A stretch of DNA of 64,000 bases from Veillonella sp. 3310 (GCF_003999875.1 NZ_RQVJ01000001.1:186001-250000), one strand, 5' to 3'. Numbered from the stretch's first letter, positions 9,119 through 19,206 are shown. Translations and numbers: made by a program. Notes: generated by a model from the sequence alone, not told the origin.

Positions 9119-9976
9119 ATGGATGTAATCGCATTTATTGGCCCTAGCGGAACAGGTAAAAGTCATAGAGCATTGGTGGTGGCCCATGAACACCACGCAT
9201 CTTGTATTATCGATGACGGTATTTTAATTCATAATAATCGCATTGTGGGTGGATTTTCTGCTAAAAAAGAAGAAAATCGCATCAAAGCTGTTCGTCGTGC
9301 TATCTTTCAAGATAAAAAACAGGTGGAAAGTGTGCGAAAAGCACTGGATGAGATTCAACCAGAACGACTTATGATATTGGGCACATCAGAAAATATGATT
9401 GGAAAAATCACAAAAGCCTTGGGAATCCCTGCCCCGTCCTATTATATTCATATTGAAGACGTAGCTAGTCCAAAAGATATTGAAAAAGCACAACATGCTA
9501 GATTAAAAGAGGGAAAACATATCATTCCCGTTCCAACTGTTGAATTAAAGCCTCACTTTAAAGGCTTTTTAATCGACCCTATTAAGTCCTTCTGGCGAAG
9601 AACTAGATTGTCTACGAAGCAAGATGAGGGATGGGAAAAATCTGTAATTCGCCCAGCTTTCAGCTATTATGGCAAACTAGTTTTTGAAGATGCAGTGATT
9701 CAAGCGCTCATCAAGAATAGCATTGAAAAGTCTCCAGGTGTGACAGATGTGCGCAGTATGGATATCAAAAAGAGTAAGGAAGTTACGAATGGGTTAATCT
9801 TACAAATTGACGTTACGGTTATGCTCGGATTCGTGGTCAAGGAAATCATGGATACCTTGCAAAAAACGATACGTCAAGAAATCGAATATATTACAGGCAT
9901 GTCAATCGAGAGACTTGCTATTAAGGTAGGTGGCACCATTGAGCCATCAAAAGTAAAATACAAGCATAAGGAGTAA
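9119..9976 (+). CDS. P-loop protein fused to an Asp23/Gls24-like domain, function unknown
   Basis: I do not recognise a characterised function. The 285-residue protein starts with a hydrophobic strand and a Walker A motif GPSGTGKS at residues 8-15, typical of a small ATP/GTP-binding kinase-like fold, and has no membrane helix. The C-terminal part (about residues 180-275) has the layout of the Asp23/Gls24 (alkaline shock) family: a helical start (FEDAVIQALIKNSIEKSPGVTDVRSM), a middle strand pair with ILQIDVTVMLGF, and the closing ITGMSIERLAIKVGG. It sits 9 bases after the PHP gene and 1 base before miaB, so it is in a tight operon. Two stand-alone Asp23 proteins are encoded at 49221-49973. The nucleotide-binding call is firm; the Asp23 call is by pattern. 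Confidence 0.75.
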   Translation: MDVIAFIGPSGTGKSHRALVVAHEHHASCIIDDGILIHNNRIVGGFSAKKEENRIKAVRRAIFQDKKQVESVRKALDEIQPERLMILGTSENMIGKITKALGIPAPSYYIHIEDVASPKDIEKAQHARLKEGKHIIPVPTVELKPHFKGFLIDPIKSFWRRTRLSTKQDEGWEKSVIRPAFSYYGKLVFEDAVIQALIKNSIEKSPGVTDVRSMDIKKSKEVTNGLILQIDVTVMLGFVVKEIMDTLQKTIRQEIEYITGMSIERLAIKVGGTIEPSKVKYKHKE

Positions 9977-9977
9977 T

Positions 9978-11288
9978 ATGAAGTCATACTATATTTATAC
10001 ATATGGTTGCCAAATGAATGAAAGTGATTCAGAACGATTGGCCCATCAATTGGAATCTGTTGGATATGTGCCTACAGAAGAGGTAAATGAAGCAGATTTA
10101 ATTATTTTAAATACTTGTTGCGTTCGTGAAACGGCAGAAAATAAAATTTATGGTCGCATCGGCGAGTTAAAGCATTTGAAAGAGAAAAATAAAAACTTGA
10201 TCATTGCTATTACAGGTTGTATGGCACAGAAGAACCAAGCAGATATGTTTAAGCGGGCCCCTCATATTGATATCGTATTAGGTACCCATAATATTCAACA
10301 TATCAATGAAATGGTCAAAGAAGTACAACGAACGAAAAAACGTCAAGTCAATGTAGAGATGGACAATACAGTATTGCCTGAATTGGCGGCAAAACCAAAT
10401 GGTACATTCTTTGCGTGGGTACCGATCATGAACGGATGTAATAAGTTCTGTACATACTGTATCGTACCTCATGTGCGGGGCCGTGAAATTAGCCGTCCTG
10501 TAGAAGCCATCGTAAAAGATGTACGTGAATTAGGTGAAAAAGGCTTTAAAGAAATCACTTTGTTGGGACAAAACGTAAACTCCTATGGCTTGGATTTTAA
10601 AGATGGTACAGACTTTGGTACCTTAGTAGATGCCTTAGATGGAATCCCAGGCATCGAGCGTATTCGCTATATGACAAGCCATCCACAAGATATGACGAAA
10701 GGCATGGTAGATGCCTTAGGACGTTCTTCCAATATTGTGACACAGTTACATTTACCAGTGCAGTCTGGATCTGACAATATTTTGAAACGCATGAACCGTC
10801 ATTATTCTGTGGAACAATATAAAGATTTATTACAATATTGCCGCGAAAAAATTGATGGCGTTACAATCACAACAGATATTATCGTAGGCTTCCCAGGAGA
10901 AACAGAGGAAGATTTCCAACAAACATTACAATTATTGAAAGATGTACGTTATGACATGGCGTTTACTTTCATTTATTCCAAACGTTCTGGTACGCCAGCG
11001 GCGGAATTTGAAGAGCAAGTACCAGAGGAAGTGAAACGTGTTCGTTTGCAAGCCTTGATGGACGTACAGAATGAGATTTCTTTAGAGCTTAACCAAGCCA
11101 TGGAAGGCAAGGTATACGATATTATCGTAGAAGGTCCTAGCCGTACTGATGAAAACATGTGGTTTGGACGTACATCAGGCAATAAAATGGTTTTATTCCC
11201 TAAACAAGATAGCTTACACATCGGGGATACTGTTGATGTACGCATTGACAAAGGACAAACGTGGGTATTATACGGCACTGTATTATAG
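9978..11288 (+). CDS. miaB: tRNA-2-methylthio-N6-dimethylallyladenosine synthase MiaB
   Basis: Radical-SAM methylthiotransferase that converts i6A37 to ms2i6A37 in tRNAs reading U-starting codons. The 436-residue protein has the N-terminal UPF0004 domain with three cysteines (YGCQMNESDSE, LNTCCVRE, ITGCMAQ), the radical-SAM motif CNKFCTYC near residue 153, and a C-terminal TRAM domain. The substrate modification i6A is made by MiaA, encoded at 16705-17637. A second family member, MtaB, is at 31461-32768; the GCQMN start and overall match place this one as MiaB. Confidence 0.95.
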   Translation: MKSYYIYTYGCQMNESDSERLAHQLESVGYVPTEEVNEADLIILNTCCVRETAENKIYGRIGELKHLKEKNKNLIIAITGCMAQKNQADMFKRAPHIDIVLGTHNIQHINEMVKEVQRTKKRQVNVEMDNTVLPELAAKPNGTFFAWVPIMNGCNKFCTYCIVPHVRGREISRPVEAIVKDVRELGEKGFKEITLLGQNVNSYGLDFKDGTDFGTLVDALDGIPGIERIRYMTSHPQDMTKGMVDALGRSSNIVTQLHLPVQSGSDNILKRMNRHYSVEQYKDLLQYCREKIDGVTITTDIIVGFPGETEEDFQQTLQLLKDVRYDMAFTFIYSKRSGTPAAEFEEQVPEEVKRVRLQALMDVQNEISLELNQAMEGKVYDIIVEGPSRTDENMWFGRTSGNKMVLFPKQDSLHIGDTVDVRIDKGQTWVLYGTVL

Positions 11289-11303
11289 AAAGGAGTTAGC
11301 AGG

Positions 11304-13904
11304 ATGGGCAAAAAACAAACGCCTATGATGGAGCAGTATTTTAGTATTAAAGCTCGCTATGAAAAGGAATTATTATTTTTTCGATTAGGTGACTTTTACG
11401 AGCTTTTTTACGACGACGCTATCACCGCATCACGAGAATTAAATATAACCTTAACAGGTCGCAATGCCGGTGAAGAAGATAAAGCTCCAATGTGTGGCGT
11501 TCCTTTCCATTCTGCGGAATCCTATATTGAAAGGCTTATCGGTAAAGGTTACAAGGTAGCTATCTGTGAACAAGTAGAAGATCCTAAAGAGGCAAAGGGC
11601 ATCGTAAAACGTGATGTGATCCGTGTGATCACACCGGGCACAGTACTTAGTGAAAATGGCACGAAAGATGGAGAAAATAACTTTTTAGCTTTGACCTATG
11701 AAACAGGGGGACAGCGTATTGTGTTGTTCACAGATATCACGACTGGTGAAGTGATCTGGGAACGTATGGATAGTTCTAGTGAAAGCTCTTTATTTGATGC
11801 TTTCACCATGTACCAGCCGAAAGAGCTCATCCTAGCTGGTAGTAGTGAATTACCTGCCAGTATACAAGATTTTTTAACCCGTCAAATGTCTGGCATAACC
11901 TTGTCTCCGTTCGCGCCTGCAGATACTATGGACAGTATTCGTCTGAAAGGTCGCGAACATTTTTCTGATGCCGGACTGCTTGAAGAAGATGTATTAGAAG
12001 CCTTAGGCTATGTCATTCTTTATTTAGAAGGCGTCATTAAAACAGATACGTCGCACATCAATTATGTGCACCAACTATCTGTGGGAGACCGGATGATCTT
12101 GGATACATCTTGCTTGCGCCATTTAGAGATTACAAGAAATGTTCGAGATGGATCTAAAAAGGGAACGCTTCTAGATGTACTGGATAAAACATTGACCCCT
12201 ATGGGTGCACGTATGTTAAAACAATGGATTGAACATCCTTTAATGGATATTCATCGCATCGTGCGCCGTCAAATGGGGATAGGTGAATCTATCGACAACC
12301 CGACCATGCGCAGTCAACTCCGTTCTTTATTGACCTCAGTCTATGATTTTGAACGGATTCTAAGCCGTGTAGAAACGGGGAGTGTGTCTCCTAGAGATTT
12401 TGCATCCTTGCGGGAATCTTTACGAGTATTGCCGATGATTCAAGAGGTATTACAAGAGTGTACCTCTAATATTTTACAAGACTGTCATAGCATGATTCAT
12501 ACCAATGACGACTTATGTGACCTATTAACACGGGCTATCGTGGATCAGCCGTCGTTGGCATTAAAAGATGGTCATGTCATCCGTGATGGATATAGTGCGG
12601 AACTTGATGAATTACGTTCCTTAGCCACCAATAGTCAAGAATGGCTACATCGTTTAGAAGAAGAGGCGAAACAAGCTACAGGAATTCGCCTTAAAACAGG
12701 GTACAATAAAGTATTTGGATACTATTTTGAAGTGTCTCAAGGGCAAGTAGGTCTCGTACCAGATTATTTCATTCGAAAACAGACCTTAACCAATGCGGAG
12801 CGATATATTACTCCAGAGCTCAAAGAATTTGAAATTAAAATGCTCAATGCAAAAGAGCAGATTCAAAAATTGGAATATTCTTTGTATCAAGACTTGCGCC
12901 TTATAGCAAAAGAGAATATTAAAGAAATCCAAGAAACGGCTCGTGGCATTGCGCAGCTAGACGTTATTTTGAGTTTAGGAGAAGTGGCTTTCACCAACAA
13001 ATATGTATGCCCAACTATCGTGACCAATGGTTCCATTTCTATTAAAGATGGTCGACATCCGGTGATTGAAACATTGCTAAAACAGGAATTATTCATTCCT
13101 AATGACGTGGTGTTGAACCATTCCGAAGAAGAGTTTATCCTCATCACAGGTCCTAACATGGCGGGTAAATCTACCTATATGCGTCAGGTAGCTTTACTTA
13201 TGATTATGGCCCAAATTGGTTCTTTCATACCCGCTAGAGAAGCGACCATTGCTCCTGTGGACAGAATTTTTACCCGCGTAGGAGCTAGCGATGATATCTC
13301 TACAGGTCAAAGTACTTTCATGGTGGAAATGAAAGAAGTGTCCTATATCCTAGAACATGCCACGTGCAACAGTCTAGTCATACTTGATGAAATTGGCCGT
13401 GGTACGTCTACATTTGATGGACTTAGCATAGCTCGTGCCGTGGTGGAACATATTTGTGAAACCATTCACTGTAAAAGCTTGTTCGCTACTCACTATCACG
13501 AGTTGATTGAACTTGAAGAGCAATATAGTAAGTTGAAAAACTATACGGTGGCTGTGAAAGACAAAGGCAATGATGTCATATTCTTGCGTCGTATTGTGAA
13601 AGGCGGAGCTGACCGCAGTTATGGTATCCATGTAGCAAAATTGGCAGGATTACCAAAAGCTGTACTAGATAGAGCAAATACTATCTTAGCTCACCTAGAA
13701 GATGGAACAGTAGTATCGGAACCAGCGCCTAAGAAAAAAGAAAAGCCAAGCGTTACAGGACCTCTATTTGGGAGCGGTGATTTATTTACGCAACCTGTAC
13801 TCGATCAGTTGCTGAAACTAGACATTATGAGTATGACCCCCATCGAGGCCATCAGTGAATTATATCGTTTACAAGAAGAGGCGAAACAAGGAGGTGGCAA
13901 ATAA
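11304..13904 (+). CDS. mutS: DNA mismatch repair protein MutS
   Basis: Recognises mismatches and recruits MutL. The 866-residue protein shows the mismatch-binding N-terminus (PMMEQYFSIKARYEKELLFFRLGDFYELF, including the conserved Phe-x-Glu region), connector, lever and clamp domains, and a C-terminal ABC ATPase with Walker A GPNMAGKST near residue 616, signature STFMVEM and Walker B VILDEIGRGTST. A C-terminal helix-turn-helix tail is present. AAAGGAG lies upstream of the ATG. Its stop overlaps the mutL start by one base. Confidence 0.98.
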   Translation: MGKKQTPMMEQYFSIKARYEKELLFFRLGDFYELFYDDAITASRELNITLTGRNAGEEDKAPMCGVPFHSAESYIERLIGKGYKVAICEQVEDPKEAKGIVKRDVIRVITPGTVLSENGTKDGENNFLALTYETGGQRIVLFTDITTGEVIWERMDSSSESSLFDAFTMYQPKELILAGSSELPASIQDFLTRQMSGITLSPFAPADTMDSIRLKGREHFSDAGLLEEDVLEALGYVILYLEGVIKTDTSHINYVHQLSVGDRMILDTSCLRHLEITRNVRDGSKKGTLLDVLDKTLTPMGARMLKQWIEHPLMDIHRIVRRQMGIGESIDNPTMRSQLRSLLTSVYDFERILSRVETGSVSPRDFASLRESLRVLPMIQEVLQECTSNILQDCHSMIHTNDDLCDLLTRAIVDQPSLALKDGHVIRDGYSAELDELRSLATNSQEWLHRLEEEAKQATGIRLKTGYNKVFGYYFEVSQGQVGLVPDYFIRKQTLTNAERYITPELKEFEIKMLNAKEQIQKLEYSLYQDLRLIAKENIKEIQETARGIAQLDVILSLGEVAFTNKYVCPTIVTNGSISIKDGRHPVIETLLKQELFIPNDVVLNHSEEEFILITGPNMAGKSTYMRQVALLMIMAQIGSFIPAREATIAPVDRIFTRVGASDDISTGQSTFMVEMKEVSYILEHATCNSLVILDEIGRGTSTFDGLSIARAVVEHICETIHCKSLFATHYHELIELEEQYSKLKNYTVAVKDKGNDVIFLRRIVKGGADRSYGIHVAKLAGLPKAVLDRANTILAHLEDGTVVSEPAPKKKEKPSVTGPLFGSGDLFTQPVLDQLLKLDIMSMTPIEAISELYRLQEEAKQGGGK

Positions 13905-15922
13905 TGCCAACCATTCATGTCTTAGATGAAACGACCATCAATCAGATTGCAGCAGGTGAAGTGGTAGAACGCCCTGCCTCTGTCATCAAGGAATTAGTAG
14001 AAAACGCTATCGATGCAGGGGCTACTTCTATTGAAGTAGAAATTGCTGAAGGTGGTATCGAATACATGCGCATTACCGACAATGGGTGCGGTATGTCTGA
14101 AGTAGATGCACGCCTAGCTGTACTTCGCCATGCTACTAGTAAAATTCGCAGTGCTGACGATTTATACGACATTGCCTCCTTGGGGTTCCGTGGAGAAGCC
14201 ATTGCTAGCATCGCCTCCGTATCCAAGTTTACCTTGCGTACACGACAAGAAACAGATGATATGGGTACACGGATTTACATCGAAGGTGGTCATATGGTGG
14301 ACTGTGATCCATGTGGTACCTCAGTGGGTACCACCATTGAGGTGAAAGATTTATTCTATAACACCCCGGCTCGTAGAAAGTTTTTAAAATCAACTCGTAC
14401 AGAGGCGAATAAGATACAGGATATGATTGGCAAACTGGCACTGAGCCACACTCATATTGCTTTCAAATGCATTGTGGATACCCGTGTGACCATCATGACA
14501 CCAGGGAATCATAGGATGGTGGATACCATCGCTGCTCTATATGGATTTAAAGTCAGTGAAGACGTATTTCCCATCGCCTATGAAGCAGAAGGTATCTACG
14601 TGGAAGGTGTAGTCAGCAAGCCGACGGTGCTAAAAAGTAGCCGTCAATGGCAGACGACAATTGTGAACCAACGTGTTATTTCTGACAAAGCCATCTACAA
14701 AGCAATTGACACAGCGTACCATGCACTATTGCCAAAAGGTGGCTATCCTTTAGTAGTATTACAAATTGTCGTACCTCCTGGGACCGTAGATATCAATGTA
14801 CATCCACGGAAAAGCGAAGTGAAATTCTCAGATGATAAACCGGTTTTTAAAGCAGTGTATAATAGTATTTTGCAAGCTTTAGAAAAACCCACACATCACG
14901 TAACAGCCAATCAAGAAGAAACCATTGCTACAGCCATCGACTACGATAAGGTATTCACTGGACGTTCTCAAGGATTTACGGTAATGCGTGAAAAAACAGA
15001 GGCTCTCGTGGATACGATTCGTCAAAAGGGATATACTGCGCCACAACGTACTGTGTACGAGCAAAGTAATTTTAATGAATCACTAGATGTGAATGAAAAC
15101 TTTGTGCCTAAAAGTTATACACAGGAAGATAAGGATCGATTCAGAGCTATCCGTGAATCACGGCCTAACCTAGTACCAAGCTCAGTAGAGCCATATATGA
15201 TGCAGACTGGAAATGAATCCGTATTGGGAGATTTAACTGCAGCACAAGGCGTAGCAGGTAATTCTCACACGGAGAGAACTATTGGTGTAGATGATTCCTA
15301 TGATATTAATCGTGGTGATTCATATAATACTAATACCAGTAAAACAGCGGCCAATCACGGACTACTTCCTATGGGACAAGTAGCCTCTTGCTATATTTTG
15401 GCTAAAAAAGGTGATGATTTATACATTATCGATCAACATGCAGCGCACGAACGTGTGCGGTATGACAAACTATGCAAATCATCCGAGTCCATTCCTATGC
15501 AAGAATTATTAATGCCTATGCACATGGATGTAAGTGAGGAAGAATTAACATTGGCGGAAGAACAGAGAGATGCATTGTTAGATTTAGGATTCCAAGTAGA
15601 CCAAGGAGGACCTACATCTTTACGTATCGATGGACATCCTGTAGATATTGTAGAAAGTAAAGTGCAGGAAATTTTACAATACGTCTTTTCTTATATGCAC
15701 GATCATCAAAGTCCAAGTGCTGCTCAGCTACGCCATGAAATGTTGGCATATGCCTCATGTCGTGGTGCCATTAAAGCAGGTCACAATCTGAACTTGGTAC
15801 AAATTGATGCTTTATTACAGGATTTATTCAGTACAGAAAAGCCCTATGTGTGTCCTCACGGACGACCTACGATTATTAAATTTACACCAGACGAATTAGG
15901 GAAATTATTTTTACGGAGTTAA
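13904..15922 (+). CDS. mutL: DNA mismatch repair protein MutL (endonuclease type)
   Basis: Couples mismatch recognition to strand removal. The 672-residue protein has a GHKL ATPase N-terminus (ELVENAIDAGAT, DNGCGM, GFRGEAIASI) and a C-terminal dimer domain. The C-terminal part carries the metal-dependent endonuclease motif DQHAAHERVRYD (about residue 510) plus ASCRGAIKAGH and CPHGRPTIIKF, so it belongs to the nicking MutL type found in bacteria without MutH. The linker (about 340-480) is poorly conserved and polar. Start overlaps the mutS stop (TAATG). Confidence 0.97.
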   Translation: MPTIHVLDETTINQIAAGEVVERPASVIKELVENAIDAGATSIEVEIAEGGIEYMRITDNGCGMSEVDARLAVLRHATSKIRSADDLYDIASLGFRGEAIASIASVSKFTLRTRQETDDMGTRIYIEGGHMVDCDPCGTSVGTTIEVKDLFYNTPARRKFLKSTRTEANKIQDMIGKLALSHTHIAFKCIVDTRVTIMTPGNHRMVDTIAALYGFKVSEDVFPIAYEAEGIYVEGVVSKPTVLKSSRQWQTTIVNQRVISDKAIYKAIDTAYHALLPKGGYPLVVLQIVVPPGTVDINVHPRKSEVKFSDDKPVFKAVYNSILQALEKPTHHVTANQEETIATAIDYDKVFTGRSQGFTVMREKTEALVDTIRQKGYTAPQRTVYEQSNFNESLDVNENFVPKSYTQEDKDRFRAIRESRPNLVPSSVEPYMMQTGNESVLGDLTAAQGVAGNSHTERTIGVDDSYDINRGDSYNTNTSKTAANHGLLPMGQVASCYILAKKGDDLYIIDQHAAHERVRYDKLCKSSESIPMQELLMPMHMDVSEEELTLAEEQRDALLDLGFQVDQGGPTSLRIDGHPVDIVESKVQEILQYVFSYMHDHQSPSAAQLRHEMLAYASCRGAIKAGHNLNLVQIDALLQDLFSTEKPYVCPHGRPTIIKFTPDELGKLFLRS

Positions 15923-15923
15923 C

Positions 15924-16703
15924 ATGTACCTCATTAGCACAAGTTCAAAGACAAATGCATATTTTATTGAACAGGCTAAGACGGTTAGTCAACTCTTGCA
16001 GATGCCCTATGTGCCTCGTAAACATCAGTCTGTGGAAGACTTGTTAACTACACATCATTGTGCGGGTGCCTTAGTTGTGACCAAGGAAGGTCCTTCTTTT
16101 GTGACAAAAGAGGGCGTACCTCATCAATTTCATCTGTCTATGGCTCATTTGCGCTTGTTAGAAATTGACCGTGGAAATATAGACCATCTGCTACGAGCTA
16201 TCGGCTATGAATCGGTCACATCTGTTTTAGATTGTACCGCTGGCTTAGGATCAGATAGTGCTGTTATCAGCTATGGTTGTTCACAATTAACACGTCATAC
16301 GGCCATTGAAGGACATCCTATTTTAGGTTATATCACCAATTATGGATTTCGACACTTTCAGCATAAACAGCCAAAGGTAACCGAAGCATTGCGTCGTATT
16401 CAATTGGTCATTTGCAATTACCAGGACTATTTGGATCAAATAGTACCTAATACATACGATGTTATCTATGTAGACCCTATGTTTGAAAATCCCGTCTATG
16501 AAAGTCCACAATTTTTGCAGTGGCGTGGTCATATACTAGAGTCTAAGATCACTTCAGAAATAGTAGAACTGGCCTTGGAGAAATCGAAGCGCTTAGTCAT
16601 TAAGGAGCGCAAAGGCAGTCGATTATTTAAAGCGCTTCCACCTATAGAGATGGTGGGTGGTAAATATAGTTCTATCGCTTATGGCATCTATGAAAGGAGG
16701 TAA
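15924..16703 (+). CDS. RsmJ-like class I SAM-dependent methyltransferase
   Basis: The 259-residue protein has a SAM-binding motif LDCTAGLGSDS near residue 101 and a catalytic-region motif YVDPMFEN near 186, the arrangement of the RsmJ (YhiQ) family, which in E. coli methylates G1516 of 16S rRNA. The N-terminal 80 residues (MPYVPRKHQSVEDLL and the following strands) resemble the family's extra domain. rRNA is thus the likely target, but the base is not proven. It starts 1 base after mutL and ends 1 base before miaA, sharing the AGGAGG site for miaA with its own last codons. Confidence 0.75.
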   Translation: MYLISTSSKTNAYFIEQAKTVSQLLQMPYVPRKHQSVEDLLTTHHCAGALVVTKEGPSFVTKEGVPHQFHLSMAHLRLLEIDRGNIDHLLRAIGYESVTSVLDCTAGLGSDSAVISYGCSQLTRHTAIEGHPILGYITNYGFRHFQHKQPKVTEALRRIQLVICNYQDYLDQIVPNTYDVIYVDPMFENPVYESPQFLQWRGHILESKITSEIVELALEKSKRLVIKERKGSRLFKALPPIEMVGGKYSSIAYGIYERR

Positions 16704-16704
16704 G

Positions 16705-17637
16705 ATGAATCAGTTAATCACTATTTTGGGACCTACCGCAGTAGGGAAGACAGCCCTTACCTTACGGATGGCAGAAACATTACAATCTCCCGTACTATCT
16801 GGGGATGCGTACCAAATTTATAAAGGGTTGACCATTGGCACCGCCAAACCTACCCTAGAAGAATTGAACAGAGTGCCTCACTATTTCATCAATACCCATG
16901 AGCCAAATGACTCGTACAGTGTGGCGGAGTTCAATGCACAAGCTAATATTGTCATAGATGCTGTTAACAAAGAAGGTAAGATTCCCATCTTATCCGGTGG
17001 CACAGGGCTGTATGTGCAATCCTTGCTAGAGGGCTATGACTTTTTAGATGTACCTCGCAATGAAAGTTTGCGCCTCGAACTGGATAGAATCTTTGATGCC
17101 TCTGGATTAGAAGGCTTGCAAACCTATGCCAATGAATTAGCTGAACAAGAAGGCCTCACCTTACCATTTCAAGATAAACATCGACTATACCGTGCTATCG
17201 AGTGCGTATTAGCTGGTGAGGGGCATGCCTTATTAACACCATCAAAAGAAGGCTTAGTCTTTCATGGGCCTGTAATCGGCTTGGAACGATCCAGAGAAGA
17301 GCTATACGAACGAATCAACCTTCGAGTAGAGTACATGGTTCGAGATGGTTTATTTGCGGAAGTAGAACAGCTCTTGGATACTGGTGTACAACCAGATTCT
17401 CAGGCTTTCAAAGGTATTGGATATAAAGAGGTAATCCCGTATTTTCAAGGAATATACTCAAAAGAACGGGCTATTGAATTAGTCCAACAACATACACGGC
17501 AATTTGCAAAGCGGCAAATTACGTGGTATAAGCGAATGCCATATATTCAGTGGATATCTATTACACCAAACCGCAGTGAAGACAGCATTTATGAAGAAGC
17601 TATGGAGCTAGTTCTAGCTAGTCTAAAGATAAAATAA
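16705..17637 (+). CDS. miaA: tRNA dimethylallyltransferase MiaA
   Basis: Adds the dimethylallyl group to A37 of tRNAs reading U-starting codons, the step before MiaB. From the ATG at 16705 the protein has 310 residues and begins MNQLITILGPTAVGKT, with the P-loop at about residues 9-16. This start is preceded by AAAGGAGG; an upstream in-frame start at 16657 would lie inside the preceding gene and is not used. Conserved DAYQIYKGLTIGTAKP and the C-terminal RQFAKRQITWYKR motifs are seen. The mutS-mutL-miaA order is common in bacteria. Confidence 0.96.
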   Translation: MNQLITILGPTAVGKTALTLRMAETLQSPVLSGDAYQIYKGLTIGTAKPTLEELNRVPHYFINTHEPNDSYSVAEFNAQANIVIDAVNKEGKIPILSGGTGLYVQSLLEGYDFLDVPRNESLRLELDRIFDASGLEGLQTYANELAEQEGLTLPFQDKHRLYRAIECVLAGEGHALLTPSKEGLVFHGPVIGLERSREELYERINLRVEYMVRDGLFAEVEQLLDTGVQPDSQAFKGIGYKEVIPYFQGIYSKERAIELVQQHTRQFAKRQITWYKRMPYIQWISITPNRSEDSIYEEAMELVLASLKIK

Positions 17638-17774
17638 CTAGAGTAAACTAGCGTTGATTGATCCCTATACTTCTATAATATAGTTTAAGATTTTTAAATA
17701 TGACATAGATAGGTATAGTTAACTTATGAGGATTATGTATCAAAACTAGTTTGCTATACATAGAAAGGAATAGA

Positions 17775-19016
17775 ATGACTGTAGAAGAAATCCGTCAACA
17801 GGCTCTTGAGTTAGCTGAAAAAGAGTTCAAAAAATTTAACCCTGTTGCGTTATATAATACAAAAAAAGTACTGGAAGCATTTAAAGAGTGTCAGCTTTCA
17901 GATTATCATTTTAATGGAACCAGTGGCTATGGTTACAATGATGTGGGCCGTGAAAAGTTGGACGAAGTGTTCGCTCACGTATTCAAAGGAGAGCGTGCTA
18001 TCGTGCGCCCTCATTTCGTATCCGGTACCCATGCATTAGCAACCACATTACAAGCTATCTTGTGCAATGGATCGAAAGGGAAAGAGTTTGTTTATGCCGT
18101 AGGGCAACCATATGATACGATGCAATCCGTTATCGGTGCCTCTCGTCATGTACCAGGATCGTTAACGGAGCAAGGATTCATCTACAAAGAAGTTCCTTTG
18201 ATGAATAACACCTACGACTTAGAAGGCATTCGCAAAGCTGTTACTAAAGATACTCGTGTGGTGGTTATCCAACGCTCTAGAGGATATAGCACACGAGAAC
18301 CTTTATCTGTGGAAGATATTGGTATCATTGTGAAAGCTGTAAAAGAAGTGAATCCTGAGACCATAACCTTTGTGGATAATTGCTATGGTGAATTTACAGA
18401 AACTAGAGAGCCCCTAGAAGTGGGGGCAGACATTATGGCAGGGTCTCTCATTAAAAATGCTGGTGGCGGTATTGCTCCTACTGGTGGCTACGTAGTAGGA
18501 CGTGATGAATTAGTAGAGCAAGTGGGATACCAATTAACAGCTCCAGGTTTGGGGGATCATATGGGATCCTACGCACCGGGGTATCGCCTATTCTTCCAAG
18601 GATTATTCTTGGCACCTCATGTGGTATTACAAGCCTTGAAAGGAGCGGTCTATACAGCGGCAGTGGGAACCTTATTGGGATATGAAGTATTCCCAAAAGT
18701 CGATGCACCTCGTTTTGACTTGATCCAAGCTATTAACTTACATGGACCAGAAGAAATGGAATACTTCTGCCGTGGCATGCAAGCCTATAGCCCTGTGGAT
18801 GCACATGTGCATCCAATCCCAGGAGATATGCCTGGCTACGAAGATAAAATCATCATGGCAGGGGGTACCTTCGTACAAGGCTCTTCCATTGAACTTAGCG
18901 CAGATGGACCAGTACGACCACCGTATACGATCTTTATGCAAGGCGGACTTGTATTTGAACACTCCATGCTAGGCATCTTGGGGGCAGCTGAGGAAATATT
19001 GAAACATAGAGGGTAG
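17775..19016 (+). CDS. Methionine gamma-lyase family PLP enzyme (YnbB / 'aluminum resistance protein')
   Basis: PLP-dependent fold-type I enzyme of the Cys/Met metabolism superfamily. From the ATG at 17775 it has 413 residues; AAAGGAA lies upstream, while an in-frame TTG at 17751 lacks one. Seen are the N-terminal YHFNGTSGYGYNDVGR segment, the FVSGTHALATTL cofactor region near residue 85, VDNCYGEF near 203 and the lysine segment GSLIKNAGGG near 227, where the PLP-binding lysine is expected. B. subtilis YnbB is also encoded near miaA. The older label 'aluminum resistance protein' rests on plant-expression work and does not tell the reaction; lyase activity on a sulfur amino acid is an inference. 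Confidence 0.85.
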   Translation: MTVEEIRQQALELAEKEFKKFNPVALYNTKKVLEAFKECQLSDYHFNGTSGYGYNDVGREKLDEVFAHVFKGERAIVRPHFVSGTHALATTLQAILCNGSKGKEFVYAVGQPYDTMQSVIGASRHVPGSLTEQGFIYKEVPLMNNTYDLEGIRKAVTKDTRVVVIQRSRGYSTREPLSVEDIGIIVKAVKEVNPETITFVDNCYGEFTETREPLEVGADIMAGSLIKNAGGGIAPTGGYVVGRDELVEQVGYQLTAPGLGDHMGSYAPGYRLFFQGLFLAPHVVLQALKGAVYTAAVGTLLGYEVFPKVDAPRFDLIQAINLHGPEEMEYFCRGMQAYSPVDAHVHPIPGDMPGYEDKIIMAGGTFVQGSSIELSADGPVRPPYTIFMQGGLVFEHSMLGILGAAEEILKHRG

Positions 19017-19089
19017 AAGGGTTGCTTTACTAGAAGATTATTAGAAGTTTTTACTTAGTAATGATACTTTTGATGTTATTGCTATAAGA

Positions 19090-19205
19090 ACTTCTCGAGG
19101 TAGAAAATTTGTGGCATCTACACAACTAGAAATAGGATTGAGATGTGGGGTAAGCGACACCCACCGAGAAGTATTAAAACCACTTACTTAGGTAGGTGGT
19201 TTTCT
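19090..19205 (+). ncRNA. Candidate structured RNA (three-way junction plus terminator)
   Basis: No gene occupies 19017-19371 and this part folds by eye into a compact unit. A perfect 8-bp closing stem (ACTTCTCG 19090-19097 with CGAGAAGT 19165-19172) encloses a hairpin TTGTG/CACAA (19109-19125, 7-nt loop) and a second hairpin starting GTGGGG (19145-19164). A terminator follows three bases later. I do not match it to a known family: it lacks T-box, purine, SAM, SRP and 6S hallmarks. No clear promoter is visible just upstream, so it could be a processed 3' UTR of the upstream enzyme gene. An additional TTACTA/TAGTAA hairpin lies at 19027-19061. Confidence 0.4.
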
Positions 19206-19206
19206 T
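19176..19206 (+). terminator. Rho-independent terminator
   Basis: AAAACCAC-TTACTT pairs with GGTAGGTGGTTTT (8 outer pairs plus G-U pairs) and is followed by CTT-rich sequence. It ends the transcript of the methionine gamma-lyase family gene and/or the candidate RNA. Confidence 0.65.
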
